Shown here piece after piece: positions 7,472 through 16,401 of a DNA stretch of 64,000 nucleotides (positions within the stretch are counted from its first letter, which is position 1; each line of letters starts with the position of its first letter). The notes beneath the pieces were generated by a model. It did not search any database, was not told the DNA's origin, and saw nothing but the letters and a program-made list of their open reading frames with translations. Made by a program: the position numbers and the translations under genes. Location of the stretch: assembly GCF_037203765.1 (NCBI RefSeq), contig NZ_JBBCAS010000002.1:124001-188000 (forward strand), in the 5' to 3' direction. The stretch comes from Sediminicola sp037203765. GTDB lineage: Bacteria; Bacteroidota; Bacteroidia; Flavobacteriales; Flavobacteriaceae.

Positions 7472-9448
7472 ATGAAATATCAACCAACAACAACCAGTAA
7501 AAATACCCAGTTAAAACTCTACGAAAGAATGATGAAACCTCGATTGATAGAGGAAAAAATGCTCATTTTATTGCGACAGGGGAAGGTATCCAAATGGTTC
7601 AGTGGAATTGGGCAGGAGGCCATTGCCGTTGGGGTGACCTCGGCATTGAAAGAAGAGGAATATATTTTGCCCATGCACCGTAATCTTGGGGTCTTTACCT
7701 CTAGGAACATTCCTTTGTATCGGTTGTTTGCGCAATGGCAGGGCAAGGGAAGTGGTTTTACCAAGGGCAGGGACCGAAGTTTTCACTTTGGGACCCAGGA
7801 ATACAAGATTGTTGGGATGATCTCCCATTTGGGCCCTCAATTGGGGGTAGCCGATGGAATTGCCTTGGCCAATATCTTAAAAAGGGAAAAATGGGTTACG
7901 GCCGTTTTTACAGGGGAGGGAGCTACCAGTGAAGGGGATTTTCACGAAGCCCTGAATGTGGCCTCGGTATGGAACCTTCCGGTCTTGTTTTGTATAGAGA
8001 ATAACGGTTATGGCCTTTCCACGCCTACCAACGAACAATATAAATGCGAGAATTTAGCGGATAAAGGGATCGGTTATGGCATGGAGTCCCATATCTTGGA
8101 TGGCAACAACATATTGGAGGTATACGAAAAGGTTGATGCCCTTTGTCAAAGTATGCGTACCAATCCCAGACCGGTACTTTTGGAATTCAAGACCTTTAGA
8201 ATGCGCGGCCATGAAGAGGCCAGTGGTACCAAATATGTTCCCCAGGAATTGATGGACCAATGGGCCAAAAAAGATCCGATAAGCAACTACGAAAAATTTC
8301 TGGTCTCCGAAGGCGTATTGAATGACGGCTCCATTGCCCAGATCACGGAAAGGATCCATCAAGAAATTGACGAACATCTACAGATGGCCTTCAACGAAGA
8401 TGAAATTCCTTTGGATCCGGCGGTTGAAATAAATGATGTGTATAAACCTTATGACCACAAAGAGGTTTCTCCGGGCCAAAAGGTTTCCAATATTCGACTT
8501 ATCGATGCCATTTCACAGGGTTTGAGGCAGTCCATGGAGCAACATGAAAATTTGGTGCTCATGGGGCAGGATATTGCCGATTACGGAGGGGTATTTAAAA
8601 TTACGGAGGGTTTTGTAGATGCTTTCGGAAAGGACAGGGTACGAAATACCCCCATCTGTGAATCTGCCATCATATCCACGGCCATGGGCCTCTCCATCAA
8701 TGGGATGAAGGTCATGGTGGAAATGCAATTCGCCGATTTTGTGAGCTCTGGCTTCAATCCTATAGTCAATTATCTGGCTAAGTCGCACTACCGCTGGGGG
8801 GAGCATGCCGATGTGGTCATCAGAATGCCCTGTGGTGCCGGGGTAGGCGCCGGACCCTTCCATTCCCAGACCAATGAGGCCTGGTTTACCAAGACGCCAG
8901 GATTAAAAGTGGTGTATCCTGCCTTTCCCTATGATGCCAAAGGCCTCTTGGCATCGGCCATCAACGACCCAAATCCGGTGCTCTTCTTCGAGCACAAGGC
9001 CCTTTATAGGAGTATGTACCAGGATGTCCCCGATGATTATTACACCTTGCCCATGGGAAAGGCCGGACTATTGAGAAGTGGGGCCGATATTACCATAGTC
9101 ACCTATGGGGCAGGCGTGCATTGGGCCCTGGAACTATTGGACAATCAACCTGCAATAAATGCCGACCTGATCGATTTGCGCACGCTGCAGCCTTTGGATA
9201 TGGATACTATTTATGCCTCTGTCAAAAAAACTGCCAAACTTATCATCCTGCAGGAAGACAGCCTTTTTGGGGGCGTGGCCAGTGATATTTCGGCCATGGT
9301 CATGGAAAACTGCTTTGAATATCTGGATGCACCCGTAAAAAGGGTCGGCAGCTTGGATACCCCAATCCCTTTTGCCAAAAAACTGGAACAAAACTACCTT
9401 CCCAAAGAGCGTTTTTCATTGGCTATCAAGGAGTTATTGGAATATTAG
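7472..9448 (+). CDS. Fused E1 alpha/beta subunit of 2-oxoacid (branched-chain) dehydrogenase
   Basis: One 658-residue chain carries both halves of a heterotetrameric-type E1. Residues about 1-325 are the alpha half with the thiamine-diphosphate motif GEGATSEGDFHEA ending in ENNGYG. Residues about 345-658 are the beta half with ESAIISTAMGLS, MQFADF and PFHSQTNEAWF. It should decarboxylate a branched-chain 2-oxoacid and pass the acyl group to a lipoyl E2, feeding branched acyl-CoA primers to fatty acid synthesis. The fused form is normal for Flavobacteriia, where E2 is encoded elsewhere. The ATG at 7472 is the only sensible start. Pyruvate or acetoin as substrate cannot be excluded by eye. Confidence 0.9.
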   Translation: MKYQPTTTSKNTQLKLYERMMKPRLIEEKMLILLRQGKVSKWFSGIGQEAIAVGVTSALKEEEYILPMHRNLGVFTSRNIPLYRLFAQWQGKGSGFTKGRDRSFHFGTQEYKIVGMISHLGPQLGVADGIALANILKREKWVTAVFTGEGATSEGDFHEALNVASVWNLPVLFCIENNGYGLSTPTNEQYKCENLADKGIGYGMESHILDGNNILEVYEKVDALCQSMRTNPRPVLLEFKTFRMRGHEEASGTKYVPQELMDQWAKKDPISNYEKFLVSEGVLNDGSIAQITERIHQEIDEHLQMAFNEDEIPLDPAVEINDVYKPYDHKEVSPGQKVSNIRLIDAISQGLRQSMEQHENLVLMGQDIADYGGVFKITEGFVDAFGKDRVRNTPICESAIISTAMGLSINGMKVMVEMQFADFVSSGFNPIVNYLAKSHYRWGEHADVVIRMPCGAGVGAGPFHSQTNEAWFTKTPGLKVVYPAFPYDAKGLLASAINDPNPVLFFEHKALYRSMYQDVPDDYYTLPMGKAGLLRSGADITIVTYGAGVHWALELLDNQPAINADLIDLRTLQPLDMDTIYASVKKTAKLIILQEDSLFGGVASDISAMVMENCFEYLDAPVKRVGSLDTPIPFAKKLEQNYLPKERFSLAIKELLEY

Positions 9449-9487
9449 CGATTGCGATAGTAATAGATGTTTTTGAACTAATATTGC

Positions 9488-9562
9488 ACGTTGAAATCAC
9501 GACCTTGCAAAAGGTTTTGTACATGGTGAACATGGCGAAACCTATTTGGAGTATTTCAACGT
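9488..9562 (+). other. Structured 75-nt segment with alternative hairpins ahead of the lipocalin gene
   Basis: A perfect 10-bp inverted repeat, ACGTTGAAAT (9488-9497) and ATTTCAACGT (9553-9562), encloses a smaller hairpin ACCTT-GCAA-AAGGT. The AGGTTT that overlaps its 3' arm can pair instead with AAACCT further on. The segment ends 23 nt before the lipoprotein ATG. It has no T-run, so it is not an ordinary terminator. It could be a structured leader, a small RNA or an operator pair. I do not recognise a known RNA family. Confidence 0.35.
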
Positions 9563-9585
9563 ATATATGTTAAATTAAACCCTAA

Positions 9586-10071
9586 ATGATGAACAAAAAA
9601 TTTTTATTATTATTTGCCGTTTCGGCACTTTTAATGACATCCTGCTCCGTTTCCAAGGAGGTGCGGGATCAAAGAAACACGTTGAGCGGGACCTGGTCCT
9701 TGAACAACATTTCCTATGAGAACAATACAGGAACCTTTTCTTCCTTGCTCTTCAATGATGCCAAGGATATCTGTTTTAAGAACAGTGAATGGTTCTTTAG
9801 GGACAATAACAGTACGGGACGCTACACCATTCCAAGTGGTAGTCTTTGTGCAGGTGGCGACCGTTATATTAAATGGTCCGTAGTAGAAAGGGAGGGGCTT
9901 TCCAATCAGCTACAATTCAAATCCATCAACGCCAAAAACAAGGATATCAGTGGTGGTTATGGTTACCGTTTGGATATTGTTAGTTTGAGCCCACAGGCCA
10001 TGACCCTAAAATCGGATGTTTCTGTGAACGGATCACCTGTTAGCGTAGTTTATCAATTCACTAAAAAGTAA
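9586..10071 (+). CDS. Lipocalin-like lipoprotein
   Basis: The 161-residue protein has a type II signal peptide with lipobox LMTSC (Cys about 21) and a single small beta-barrel-like domain that begins GTWSLNNISYEN, the G-x-W signature of lipocalin-like (DUF4923/Lipocalin_4-type) lipoproteins of Bacteroidota. It should be anchored in the outer or inner membrane facing the periplasm; the ligand is unknown. ATG codons at 9586 and 9589 are equally possible starts. It is 12 bp upstream of the OmpA-like lipoprotein gene and probably shares its transcript, which ends at the terminator at 10801-10830. Confidence 0.75.
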   Translation: MMNKKFLLLFAVSALLMTSCSVSKEVRDQRNTLSGTWSLNNISYENNTGTFSSLLFNDAKDICFKNSEWFFRDNNSTGRYTIPSGSLCAGGDRYIKWSVVEREGLSNQLQFKSINAKNKDISGGYGYRLDIVSLSPQAMTLKSDVSVNGSPVSVVYQFTKK

Positions 10072-10083
10072 AATCGAGTTAAA

Positions 10084-10776
10084 ATGAAAAATAGAATTAC
10101 AAAAAGTATATTATTTGTACTAGCGCTGACCGTTGTTGTTAGTTGCAGTACCGTAAAAAATGCGAACAAAACCCAAAAAGGTGCCGTAATCGGTGCTGCC
10201 GGTGGTGCCGCTGTAGGTGGAGTTATCGGTAATAATGTAGGTAAAGGAAATACTGCCCTTGGAGCCATTATTGGCGCCGTTGTTGGTGGTGCTGCCGGAG
10301 GTTATATCGGAAATAGAATGGACAAACAGGCCGAGCGTATAGAGACCGAAATTCCTGGTGCTGAAGTGACCAGGGTAGGAGAAGGGATCAATGTTACCTT
10401 TAACGAAGATGCAGGTGTTTATTTTGATACCAATAAGTCAGCGGTTAAGGGAGCATCTGCAGAAACCTTAAATAGGTTGGCCGGTGTTCTTAAGGAATAT
10501 CCAGATACCAATATTTTGGTAGAAGGACATACCGATAGTGCAGGTAGTGACGAATATAATATGACACTGTCGCAACAACGTGCACAATCTGTGACCAATT
10601 ACTTGGCATCACAAGGAATCAGTAGAAGTAGGCTTACTGCAAAATGGTATGGTGAGAACCAGCCGAAGTCGGACAATTCAACTGCCGAGGGCAAAGCCAA
10701 AAACCGTAGGGTAGAAATGGTGATCATTGCCAACGAGGCCTTAAAACAAGAGGCCATCAATAAGACGAAAGGATAA
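10084..10776 (+). CDS. OmpA-family lipoprotein with glycine-zipper domain
   Basis: The 230-residue protein has a lipobox VVVSC at about residues 18-22. A glycine-zipper segment follows (GAVIGAAGGAAVGGVIGNN and a second Ala/Gly-rich stretch, residues about 36-76). A C-terminal OmpA/MotB-like peptidoglycan-binding domain contains ILVEGHTDSAGSDEYN, the LSQQRAQSV helix and NRRVEMVI. The protein should tether the envelope to peptidoglycan, as Pal and YiaD-type proteins do. The same architecture is widespread in Bacteroidota. It forms a two-gene unit with the preceding lipocalin-like lipoprotein and is followed 24 bp later by an intrinsic terminator. Confidence 0.9.
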   Translation: MKNRITKSILFVLALTVVVSCSTVKNANKTQKGAVIGAAGGAAVGGVIGNNVGKGNTALGAIIGAVVGGAAGGYIGNRMDKQAERIETEIPGAEVTRVGEGINVTFNEDAGVYFDTNKSAVKGASAETLNRLAGVLKEYPDTNILVEGHTDSAGSDEYNMTLSQQRAQSVTNYLASQGISRSRLTAKWYGENQPKSDNSTAEGKAKNRRVEMVIIANEALKQEAINKTKG

Positions 10777-10800
10777 TCAATATTGATATTTTTTGAATTA

Positions 10801-10830
10801 AATCCCGCTCATGGTAGCGGGATTTTTTAT
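10801..10830 (+). terminator. Intrinsic terminator after the OmpA-like gene
   Basis: The perfect 9-bp stem AATCCCGCT (10801-10809) / AGCGGGATT (10816-10824) with a CATGGT loop leads into TTTTTTAT. The terminator contains the ATG at 10811 that would extend the next gene upstream, so that longer start is excluded. Confidence 0.9.
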
Positions 10831-10852
10831 TTATAATAAGTATCTTCCAACC

Positions 10853-11980
10853 ATGGGAGCATACGACGTTATAATCATTGGTGGCGGCTTGGCGGGACTT
10901 ACCGCGGCCTTGCATCTCAAAAAAAATGGACAAAGCGTTTTGGTGCTCGAAAAACATCAATATCCCCATCACAAGGTCTGTGGGGAGTATGTTTCCAATG
11001 AGGTTTTGCCCTATCTGGAGTATTTGGATGTTCCTTTGGCCCCATACCATGTGGCACAAATTGATACCCTGCAATTCTCCTTGGTGAATGGGCAGTCCAT
11101 CACCACTAGACTTCCCTTGGGAGGCATAGGGATAAGCAGATACGCTTTTGATGATCTGTTGTATCAAAAGGCGAAATCGGAGGGCGTGGATTTTATTTTT
11201 GAAACTGTGGATCAGGTGCTTTATGAAAATGATGCTTTTGAGGTGACCTCAAATATGGGGAAAGGTTTTGCCTCATCAGTGGTATTGGGAGCCTATGGTA
11301 AGCGCAGTGGGCTAGATATGCATTTGAAGCGGGAATTCACACAAAATAAATCGACCTGGTTGGCGGTCAAGGCACACTACCAATATCCGGATTTTACGGA
11401 TAACCTGGTAGCCCTGCACAATTTTAGGGGCGGTTATGCCGGACTATCCAAAACGGAGACCGGGGCTGTCAATTTTTGTTATCTCACCACCTACGAAAGT
11501 TTCAAACAAGAAAAGAATATCGATGGTTTCAATGCTCATGTAGTTTCCCAAAATCCTTTTTTAAATCGTTTTTTAAGGGAAGGGGAGCCCTTGTTCGATG
11601 TGCCATTGAGCATCGCCCAAATTTCATTCGACAAAAAAAAGGCAATAGAAAACCATGTCCTAATGTGTGGGGATTCTGCGGGATTGATACATCCCCTATG
11701 CGGTAATGGAATGGCTATGGCTATCAATAGCGCAAAAATAGCTGCGGAGCGGGTATCCCAGTTTTTGAACGATAGATCGTACGGCAGGATACAAATGGAG
11801 CAGGAATACCAATTGGCCTGGAACGATGCCTTTCGGCATCGATTGTGGATGGGGAGAAGGCTGCAATCCTTGTTGCTGAACCCCAAGATGTCCAAATGGG
11901 CACTGGGAGCAGTGGGCCGTGCTCCTTGGGTTCTGAACGAGATAATCAAGAGTACGCACGGAAATCCCATGGCCATATGA
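10853..11980 (+). CDS. FAD-dependent oxidoreductase (geranylgeranyl-reductase/hydroxylase-like), type III PKS cluster
   Basis: The 375-residue flavoprotein has an N-terminal dinucleotide fold (YDVIIIGGGLAGLTAALHL, residues 4-22), the KVCGEYVS segment near residue 43 typical of the geranylgeranyl-reductase-like branch, and the FAD ribityl motif MCGDSAGLIHPLCGNGM near residue 281. I chose the ATG at 10853 because the in-frame ATG at 10811 lies inside the terminator of the previous gene. It is the first gene of the seven-gene biosynthetic operon and overlaps the methyltransferase by 4 bp (ATGA). By analogy with the Streptomyces srs phenolic-lipid operon (type III PKS, methyltransferase, flavoprotein hydroxylase), it may hydroxylate the aromatic polyketide. 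Reduction of an isoprenoid or acyl chain is an alternative. Confidence 0.82.
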   Translation: MGAYDVIIIGGGLAGLTAALHLKKNGQSVLVLEKHQYPHHKVCGEYVSNEVLPYLEYLDVPLAPYHVAQIDTLQFSLVNGQSITTRLPLGGIGISRYAFDDLLYQKAKSEGVDFIFETVDQVLYENDAFEVTSNMGKGFASSVVLGAYGKRSGLDMHLKREFTQNKSTWLAVKAHYQYPDFTDNLVALHNFRGGYAGLSKTETGAVNFCYLTTYESFKQEKNIDGFNAHVVSQNPFLNRFLREGEPLFDVPLSIAQISFDKKKAIENHVLMCGDSAGLIHPLCGNGMAMAINSAKIAAERVSQFLNDRSYGRIQMEQEYQLAWNDAFRHRLWMGRRLQSLLLNPKMSKWALGAVGRAPWVLNEIIKSTHGNPMAI

Positions 11981-12702
11981 TAGATACCACCTACAGGAAT
12001 ACGGATCCAGAGCTCATGGATGACCCCCATGTTCCCGAAGATGTGCTTCGGGAAGTGTTGGATGATATTTCCCGTGTAAACCGGTTGCTCAATGGCAATA
12101 GGATCACGATCAGGGCCATTGATCAATTGATCCATGAAAACCCCCAAGGAACCTATACCATAGTTGATATGGGCTGTGGAGACGGACAAATGTTGCGGGA
12201 GGTGGCCGATTATTATCGTAAAAAGGGTGTGGATGTTGCATTGATAGGCATCGATTTAAGCGAAAAGGGAATTCAAATAGGTAGAGAGTTGTCAAAAGAC
12301 TACCCTGAAATCAGTTTTCTGAGGCAGGACATATTGAAAATTGACGCAGGCGCTCTGCAATGCGACATATTGCTCTGTACCCTTACCATGCATCATTTTG
12401 GCGATAGCCAGATCCCTATTTTTTTAAAGCAGTTCGTGAAATTGGCAAATTTAGGCGTAGTTGTCAATGACCTTCAAAGAAGTAGGATGGCGTACTATCT
12501 ATTTAAAATGTTTAGTGTTATTTTTATAAAAACCGAAATAGGAAAATTGGATGGACTGATATCTATTAAAAGCGGATTTAAAAGGCAGGAGTTGTTGGCT
12601 TTTGCCCAAAATATCCCACATGCATACCACTCGGTACAATATAAATGGGCCTTTAGATATTTATGGCTTATGAGAACAAACAGACCCCAAGAGAGCAAAT
12701 GA
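11977..12702 (+). CDS. SAM-dependent class I methyltransferase, type III PKS cluster
   Basis: The protein has 241 residues when started at the ATG of the ATGA overlap with the FAD gene (11977); the open frame runs upstream to 11845 but only through the neighbour's coding sequence. SAM-binding motif I is VDMGCGDG at residues 63-70, followed by the acidic GIDLSEKG loop near 92-99 and LCTLTMHHF at motif IV. It most likely O- or C-methylates the polyketide product. It overlaps the type III PKS by 4 bp (ATGA at 12699), so the first three genes are translationally coupled. Confidence 0.85.
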   Translation: MIDTTYRNTDPELMDDPHVPEDVLREVLDDISRVNRLLNGNRITIRAIDQLIHENPQGTYTIVDMGCGDGQMLREVADYYRKKGVDVALIGIDLSEKGIQIGRELSKDYPEISFLRQDILKIDAGALQCDILLCTLTMHHFGDSQIPIFLKQFVKLANLGVVVNDLQRSRMAYYLFKMFSVIFIKTEIGKLDGLISIKSGFKRQELLAFAQNIPHAYHSVQYKWAFRYLWLMRTNRPQESK

Positions 12703-13754
12703 ATGACGTTAGGATTGCAGCAGTAAGCAAACAATTACCGGATTATAGTAGGGAAACCAAGGATATATTGCCACTTGTGGAAATGTGGTTGGGCGACCAG
12801 GAAGAGCGGTTCAGGCGCAAGGTCCTGAAAATATTCGAGGGTGCAGCGGTGGACAAGCGCTACAGTATCATGGCGCCGGAGGAGGTATTTACGGCCACTT
12901 CTTTTGAAGAAAAAAATGCCATTTACGTCAGGGAGGTCAAAAAGCTAGGTACTAAGGTGCTTCAAAATGCCCTGTCCGCTGCCACCTGGGGAACCGATAG
13001 CATTGATTATATCATTACAGTAAGCTGTACGGGGATCATGATACCTTCCTTGGACGCCTACATCATCAATGATCTGGGGCTGCGCCAAGATGTGGTGCGA
13101 CTCCCGGTGACTGAGATGGGCTGTGCCGCAGGGGTATCGGGACTGATCTATGCCCATAATTTTTTGCGTTCCAATCCCGGGAAACGCGTTGCGCTGGTTG
13201 CTGTGGAGAGCCCGACCGCCACTTTTCAGCTGAACGACTATTCCATGGCCAATATGGTCAGTGCCGCGATCTTTGGTGATGGGGCCGCTTGTGTGTTATT
13301 GTCTTCGGAAGAGGATGCCGTTGGGCCAAAGATAGTGGGAGGGGAGATGTACCATTTTACGTACGCCACCCAGATGATGGGTTTTGATCTTACCAATCAT
13401 GGGTTGAAAATGATCCTGGACCCCGCAGTACCCGAGACTATTGCAAGTCATTTTCCGGATATTGTACATCCTTTTTTGGCTCGCCATGGCTCATCCATTG
13501 AGAATGTAAGTCATTTGATCTTTCATCCCGGAGGGAAAAAAATAGTACAGACGGTAGAGGACCTGTTTGGGGCCTTGGGTAAAAATATAGACGATACCAG
13601 GGAGGTTTTAAGGTTGTATGGCAATATGAGCAGTGCAACGGTACTGTATGTGCTGGAACGTTTTTTGGAGAAGGAAATTGAAGCTGGTGAGCAAGGGCTG
13701 ATCCTGAGTTTTGGCCCCGGATTTTCTGCACAGCGCGTTTTGCTGGAATGGTAG
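12699..13754 (+). CDS. Type III polyketide synthase (chalcone/stilbene synthase-like)
   Basis: The 351-residue chain starts at the ATG of an ATGA overlap; a 12-codon longer ATG at 12663 also exists. The catalytic triad is visible: Cys142 in EMGCAAGVSGL, His276 in FHPGGKKI and Asn309 in YGNMSSATV. The family-typical TVSCTGIMIPSLD stretch and the closing LSFGPGFSAQ are present. Type III PKSs condense an acyl-CoA or acyl-ACP starter with malonyl-CoA on one active-site Cys to form alkylresorcinols, alkylpyrones or phloroglucinols. The adjoining dehydratase, ketosynthase, enoyl reductase and carrier protein suggest a dedicated long-chain starter, which points to a phenolic lipid or alkylpyrone. 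The exact product cannot be inferred. Confidence 0.93.
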   Translation: MNDVRIAAVSKQLPDYSRETKDILPLVEMWLGDQEERFRRKVLKIFEGAAVDKRYSIMAPEEVFTATSFEEKNAIYVREVKKLGTKVLQNALSAATWGTDSIDYIITVSCTGIMIPSLDAYIINDLGLRQDVVRLPVTEMGCAAGVSGLIYAHNFLRSNPGKRVALVAVESPTATFQLNDYSMANMVSAAIFGDGAACVLLSSEEDAVGPKIVGGEMYHFTYATQMMGFDLTNHGLKMILDPAVPETIASHFPDIVHPFLARHGSSIENVSHLIFHPGGKKIVQTVEDLFGALGKNIDDTREVLRLYGNMSSATVLYVLERFLEKEIEAGEQGLILSFGPGFSAQRVLLEW

Positions 13755-13820
13755 CGTTTATTCTGGGATGTCGTTACAAGTAAAAAAAAGAACAAAAATG
13801 AGCTTAAGGAAAAAGGGAAT

Positions 13821-14618
13821 ATGGACAAAAATATAAAGCCAAAAGAAGCATGGGCCCTGATCTTGGGCGGTAGTAGTGGTTTGGGTCTGGCCACCGCCAA
13901 AAAACTGGCCGGGCATGGATTTAACATTTTAGTAGTTCATAGAGACAGAAAGATTGATTTCCAGACTATTGAAAACGAATTCCGAAGCATTGCTTTAAAT
14001 AAAATTAAGCTAAAATCGTACCATATAGATGCTACCAATTTGGAGCGCAGAACAGCTACTATAAAGGAAATCTATGAAGAAATGGGGCAAAATGGGAAGG
14101 TAAAAGTGCTGGTCCATAGTATTGCCAAAGGGAATTTAAAGCCCATGCAGTCCGCTGATGGAACAGCTTTGAGCAATCAGGATTTTCATCTCACCATCGA
14201 TGCCATGGCCATTAGTTTGTACGATTGGACCAAAGCATTGGTGGGGGCAGATTTATTTGCTGAAGATGCCAGGATTGTTTCTTTCACCAGTGAGGGCAAT
14301 TCTAAAGCATGGGAGAACTACGCCGCCGTTTCTGCCGCAAAGGCAGCTTTGGAGGCTATTACAAGGAATATAGCCTTGGAATTTGCACCCAAGGGCATCA
14401 AGGCCAATTGCGTGCAGGCAGGAATAACCCTGACCAATTCTTTCCATATGATCCCGGGAAGCGAAAAACTGGAGGAGAATGCCCTGAAGCGCAACCCCAG
14501 TGGGCGCTTGACGACTGCGGAAGATGTGGCCAATGCCGTATATCTGTTGACCATGGATGAGGCAAAATGGATCACGGGGACGGTACTGAAGGTAGATGGG
14601 GGAGAAAGTTTGCGTTAG
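13821..14618 (+). CDS. FabL-type enoyl-ACP reductase (SDR fold), type III PKS cluster
   Basis: This 265-residue short-chain dehydrogenase has the cofactor loop LGGSSGLGLATA near residues 16-27 and ends in GTVLKVDGGESLR. Its active site reads Tyr167-x6-Lys174 (ENYAAVSAAKAALEAITR) rather than the usual Y-x3-K. Y-x6-K is the signature of enoyl-ACP reductases, and the flanking residues resemble Bacillus FabL. It would reduce trans-2-enoyl-ACP with NAD(P)H, the last step of each chain-extension cycle. It is 66 bp from the type III PKS and 46 bp before the dehydratase gene. No separate ketoreductase is encoded in the cluster, so either this enzyme is bifunctional or the housekeeping FabG serves. 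Confidence 0.8.
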   Translation: MDKNIKPKEAWALILGGSSGLGLATAKKLAGHGFNILVVHRDRKIDFQTIENEFRSIALNKIKLKSYHIDATNLERRTATIKEIYEEMGQNGKVKVLVHSIAKGNLKPMQSADGTALSNQDFHLTIDAMAISLYDWTKALVGADLFAEDARIVSFTSEGNSKAWENYAAVSAAKAALEAITRNIALEFAPKGIKANCVQAGITLTNSFHMIPGSEKLEENALKRNPSGRLTTAEDVANAVYLLTMDEAKWITGTVLKVDGGESLR

Positions 14619-14664
14619 CGGCGAGCAAATAAGAAATCAAATCTGACAAGGCACAATAGTTTAA

Positions 14665-15105
14665 ATGGAGTATAAAGAAATCATAGATCAATTGCCATAT
14701 GGCCCGGAATTCCGGTTCGTGGATCGACTGCACCGTGTAACCGAAGATGGAGTGGTGGGGGAATTTACTTTTTTGGAGGACATGTATTTTTTTAAGGGAC
14801 ATTTCAAGCAGCGCCCGGTGACCCCAGGGGTAATTCTTACAGAATGTTGTGCGCAGATAGGATTGGTTTGCTTGGGTTTATATGTCCTTAATGAAAGTGA
14901 TACTTCAATAATAAAATTAGGATTGAGCAGTAGTGAAATGGAATTTTTGCTCCCTGTATTTCCTAATGAAACCGTGATGGTGACCTCCAAAAAGATCTAT
15001 TTCAGGTTTCAAAAGCTCAAATGTGAAGTGCGTATGCATAACAGTAAAGGGGAGTTGGTCTGTAAAGGTGTATTGGCCGGAATGATAAAATTGGATAAAG
15101 CATGA
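14665..15105 (+). CDS. FabZ-like 3-hydroxyacyl-ACP dehydratase (hot-dog fold)
   Basis: The 146-residue hot-dog protein has the catalytic His46 in FFKGHFKQRPVTPGVIL, and the conserved Glu/Gln follow in LTECCAQIG. It aligns with FabZ rather than the longer FabA. It should dehydrate 3-hydroxyacyl-ACP intermediates between ketoreduction and enoyl reduction. Its stop overlaps the start of the ketosynthase by 4 bp (ATGA at 15102), implying coupled translation. This is a second, cluster-specific copy; the housekeeping fabZ in this lineage is normally fused to lpxC elsewhere. Confidence 0.85.
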   Translation: MEYKEIIDQLPYGPEFRFVDRLHRVTEDGVVGEFTFLEDMYFFKGHFKQRPVTPGVILTECCAQIGLVCLGLYVLNESDTSIIKLGLSSSEMEFLLPVFPNETVMVTSKKIYFRFQKLKCEVRMHNSKGELVCKGVLAGMIKLDKA

Positions 15106-16379
15106 AAAAGAGAGTAGTGGTGACGGGTCTGGGGGTCTGTGCACCAAACGGCGTAGGGTTGGAAGACTTTGGCAAATCGTTAAGGGAAGGGCGTAGCGGC
15201 ATCGCCTTCCAGCAAGAATTGGAAACATTGAAATTTTCATGCCAAGTAGCTGGAAAGCCAATTCTTAGACAAGATCATATAAACCAATACTTTAATCCTT
15301 TGCAACAGCGGGGATTGAATGCCAGCGGTATTGTTTATGGGGTGATGGCCGGTATGGATGCCTGGAAAGATGCAGGATTGGATATGGCACCCAAGGAAAC
15401 TCCGGATTGGGACAGTGGTATCATTTTTGGAACCGGTATCTTGGGGGTCGACAAGTTTCGGGAGTCCATCCAGCTGATAGATGGGGGCAGTACCCGCAGG
15501 TTGGGAAGTACTTCCGTGATGCAGACCATGGCCAGTGGTATCAGTGCCTATTTAGGGGGTATTTTGGGATGTGGCAACCAAGTGACCACCAATTCCTCTG
15601 CGTGTACCACCGGCACTGAGGGCATTTTAATGGCCTATGAGCGCATTGTGGCCGGTAAGGCTACCAGAATACTAACCGGAAGCTGTAGTGATAGTGGACC
15701 GTATGTATGGGGCGGATTTGATGCCATGCGTATTTTACCCAATGCTTATAATCAAGATCCTGAGAATGCCAGTAGGCCCATGAGTGCCTCGGCGGCCGGC
15801 TTTGTGCCCGGGAGTGGGGCAGGGGCCCTAGTACTGGAATCCTTGGAAAATGCCCTTGATCGTGGGGCCCATATTTATGGGGAAGTGCTTGGGGGAGCGG
15901 TGAACAGTGGGGGACAAAGGGGATCGGGTACCATGACTGCCCCTAATAGTGAAGCGGTGCAGCGCTGCATTGTGGAAGCTGTGGAAAGTGCAGGGATTCA
16001 GAAAGGGGATATTGATGTGATCAATGGGCATCTTACGGCAACAGGGAAGGATGCCACAGAGATCCAAAACTGGAGTGCCGCCCTGGAGCGTTCGGGAAGG
16101 GATTTTCCTTTGGTAAATTCCTTCAAGGGATTGATGGGGCATTGTTTGGCGGCAGCGGGCAGTATTGAATGTGTTGCGGCCCTTTTGCAATTTAAGGAAG
16201 GGAAGGTCTTTGGAAATATCAATTGTGAGGATATCCATCCGGAGATCTTGGAAATAGTGGACGCCGACAAAATACCTAGGGAAACCATAGACCACCAAGC
16301 AGAAATTCTGGCGAAGGCCAGTTTTGGCTTTGGGGATGTAAATGCTTGTGTTATTTTTAGGGCTTATAAAAACGAATAA
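15102..16379 (+). CDS. Beta-ketoacyl-ACP synthase (FabF-like), type III PKS cluster
   Basis: The 425-residue thiolase-fold condensing enzyme carries a Cys-His-His triad of the KAS I/II type: Cys168 in TNSSACTTGTEG, His in INGHLTATGKDATE and His in KGLMGHCLAAAG. The N-terminus KKRVVVTGLGVCAPNG is typical of FabF. It should elongate acyl-ACP with malonyl-ACP to build the fatty chain that primes or decorates the polyketide. It is placed between FabZ (4-bp overlap) and the ACP gene. No partner chain-length factor is present, so it is not a type II aromatic PKS pair. Confidence 0.9.
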   Translation: MKKRVVVTGLGVCAPNGVGLEDFGKSLREGRSGIAFQQELETLKFSCQVAGKPILRQDHINQYFNPLQQRGLNASGIVYGVMAGMDAWKDAGLDMAPKETPDWDSGIIFGTGILGVDKFRESIQLIDGGSTRRLGSTSVMQTMASGISAYLGGILGCGNQVTTNSSACTTGTEGILMAYERIVAGKATRILTGSCSDSGPYVWGGFDAMRILPNAYNQDPENASRPMSASAAGFVPGSGAGALVLESLENALDRGAHIYGEVLGGAVNSGGQRGSGTMTAPNSEAVQRCIVEAVESAGIQKGDIDVINGHLTATGKDATEIQNWSAALERSGRDFPLVNSFKGLMGHCLAAAGSIECVAALLQFKEGKVFGNINCEDIHPEILEIVDADKIPRETIDHQAEILAKASFGFGDVNACVIFRAYKNE

Positions 16380-16401
16380 GAATTACCGATCAAATATTTA
16401 T

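Noticed and set aside
10811..10852. Longer start for the FAD oxidoreductase gene
   Set aside because: The extra ATG sits inside the loop of the preceding gene's terminator, and the added residues are not typical of the family.
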